DNA from: Methanomicrobiales archaeon
Lineage (GTDB): Archaea; Halobacteriota; Methanomicrobia; Methanomicrobiales; JACTUA01
Reading direction: 5' to 3'
Assembly (NCBI GenBank): GCA_028678815.1
Contig: JAJRCS010000007.1
Coordinates: 1-5,710 of the forward strand
Length of the DNA stretch: 5,710 nt
In this document: piece by piece, positions 4,868-5,710 of the stretch
Layout of the letters: each line of letters opens with the position of its first letter
How positions within the stretch are numbered: the stretch's first letter is position 1
Program-made: the position numbers and the translations under genes
Notes under the pieces: model-generated
Seen by the model: the letters and a program-made list of their open reading frames with translations, nothing else
Told to the model about the DNA's origin: nothing
Database searches by the model: none

Positions 4868-5710
4868 CGCGGGAGACCCTCGCGGGGAAGATCATCGCCC
4901 TCGGGGTGACCGGGTCCATCGCCGCCACCGAGGTGGTGCGCCTCGCCCACGAGCTCCGGAGGCGGGGGGCCGTGGTGCAGGCCGTGATGACCCCGGCGGC
5001 CGCCCGGATCCTTCACCCGGATGCCGTCACCTATGCCACCGGCCGCCCGGCCCTCACGGCCATCACCGGCATGGTGGAGCACGTCCTCTACTGCGGGGAG
5101 GGGGGGAGGGCCGACCTCCTCCTCGTCGCCCCCTGCACCGCGAACACCCTCGCGAAGATCGCCCTCGGGATCGACGATACCCCGGTCACCACCTTCGCGA
5201 CAACCGCCATCGGGCGGGGGATGCCGGTCGTCATCGCCCCGGCCATGCACGGGTCCATGTACCGGCACCCGGCCATCGCCACGCACCTGAAGGTGCTCGC
5301 GGAATGGGGAATCGATGTCATCGAGCCCCGCATGGAGGAGGGGAGGGCGAAGCTCGCCTCCCTGGAGACCATCGTCCTCCATGTCGAGCGGGCGCTCTCG
5401 GGGATGCCCCTCCGGGGGAAGAAGGTCCTCGTCACGAGCGGCCCCTGCGCCGAGCCGGTTGACGATGTCCGGATCCTCACCACCCGGTCCACGGGAAGGA
5501 TGGGGCGCGAGATGGCCCTCGAGGCCTTCCGGCTCGGGGCGGAGGTGACGGTGGTCCACAGCGAGTCCCTGCCCTGCGTGAGGAATGTAATGGCAGGGAG
5601 CGCGGCGGAGATGCGGGAGGCGGTCCACCGGATCTTCCGGGATGAGGGCGCCGATATCTACGTCTCTGCGGCGGCCGTATCGGACTTTGCCCCGGAGCGG
5701 GCGAGGGGGA
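4864..5710 (+). CDS. coaBC: Bifunctional phosphopantothenoylcysteine decarboxylase / phosphopantothenate-cysteine ligase CoaBC (3' end outside window)
   Basis: CoaBC (Dfp) joins cysteine to 4'-phosphopantothenate using a nucleotide triphosphate, then decarboxylates the product to 4'-phosphopantetheine with FMN, two middle steps of coenzyme A synthesis. The 282 visible residues cover all of the CoaC domain and the start of CoaB. In CoaC: flavin-site GVTGSIAATE (14-23), catalytic His73 in GMVEHVLY, APCTANTLAKIALGIDDTPVTT (89-110), and PAMHGSMY (126-133), where the archaeal His replaces the bacterial Asn of PAMN. In CoaB: VLVTSGPCAEPVDDVR (188-203), RSTGRMG (208-214, like RSSGKMG) and SAAAVSDF (268-275). 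The frame is open to the last base, so the rest of CoaB, with its catalytic Lys region, lies beyond. The ATG overlaps the taw2 TGA, and GGTG at 4855-4858 supports this start. The bacterial clamp Cys is not evident (see findings). Confidence 0.93.
   Translation, partial: MTRETLAGKIIALGVTGSIAATEVVRLAHELRRRGAVVQAVMTPAAARILHPDAVTYATGRPALTAITGMVEHVLYCGEGGRADLLLVAPCTANTLAKIALGIDDTPVTTFATTAIGRGMPVVIAPAMHGSMYRHPAIATHLKVLAEWGIDVIEPRMEEGRAKLASLETIVLHVERALSGMPLRGKKVLVTSGPCAEPVDDVRILTTRSTGRMGREMALEAFRLGAEVTVVHSESLPCVRNVMAGSAAEMREAVHRIFRDEGADIYVSAAAVSDFAPERARG

Noticed and set aside
4819..5628. 269-codon minus-strand open frame antisense to coaBC
   Set aside because: No family features and biased composition; coaBC on the + strand explains the region fully.

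Overview
The window is GC-rich DNA (strong G/C third-position bias, homopolymer G runs up to seven) from a euryarchaeal methanogen. The evidence is an archaeal MCM helicase, a methanopterin-pathway dihydroneopterin aldolase (MptD type), an archaeal NMD3 homologue, an archaeal DUF424 protein and a Trm5/TYW2-family tRNA methyltransferase-fold enzyme. High GC plus the methanopterin gene suggests Methanomicrobiales (a Methanoculleus-like genome). That placement is inference, not something the sequence proves.

All genes lie on the + strand in two tightly packed blocks. Block 1 is the 3' two-thirds or so of mcm (cut by the left edge), then mptD, then a TatD-like metal-dependent hydrolase whose GTG start lies 35 bases inside mptD. 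Block 2 is DUF424, an NMD3-like zinc protein, a Taw2-like enzyme and coaBC (cut by the right edge). Its genes are separated by 3-7 bases or overlap by an ATGA junction. The junctions suggest co-transcription and translational coupling within each block.

The only sizeable non-coding stretch (2423-2643, 221 bases) separates the blocks. It holds the main anomaly of the window: two degenerate tandem copies, with a period of 54 then 56 bases, of the last codons of the TatD-like gene. The gene's own 3' end is the first unit. The stop codon TAG of unit 1 lines up with GAG in unit 2. Downstream of the repeats, a short leader before DUF424 contains a nine-base match to the 16S rRNA 3' tail that could pair with the leader's G-rich ribosome-binding sequence.

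Functionally the window is mostly housekeeping: DNA replication (mcm), tetrahydromethanopterin synthesis (mptD), probable ribosome or translation functions (DUF424, NMD3), tRNA position-37 hypermodification (taw2) and coenzyme A synthesis (coaBC). I see no mobile element, CRISPR array, tRNA, rRNA or defence system. The points most worth a second look are the repeated gene tail, a Lys where TatD enzymes usually have a metal-binding Glu, and the DUF424-NMD3 linkage.
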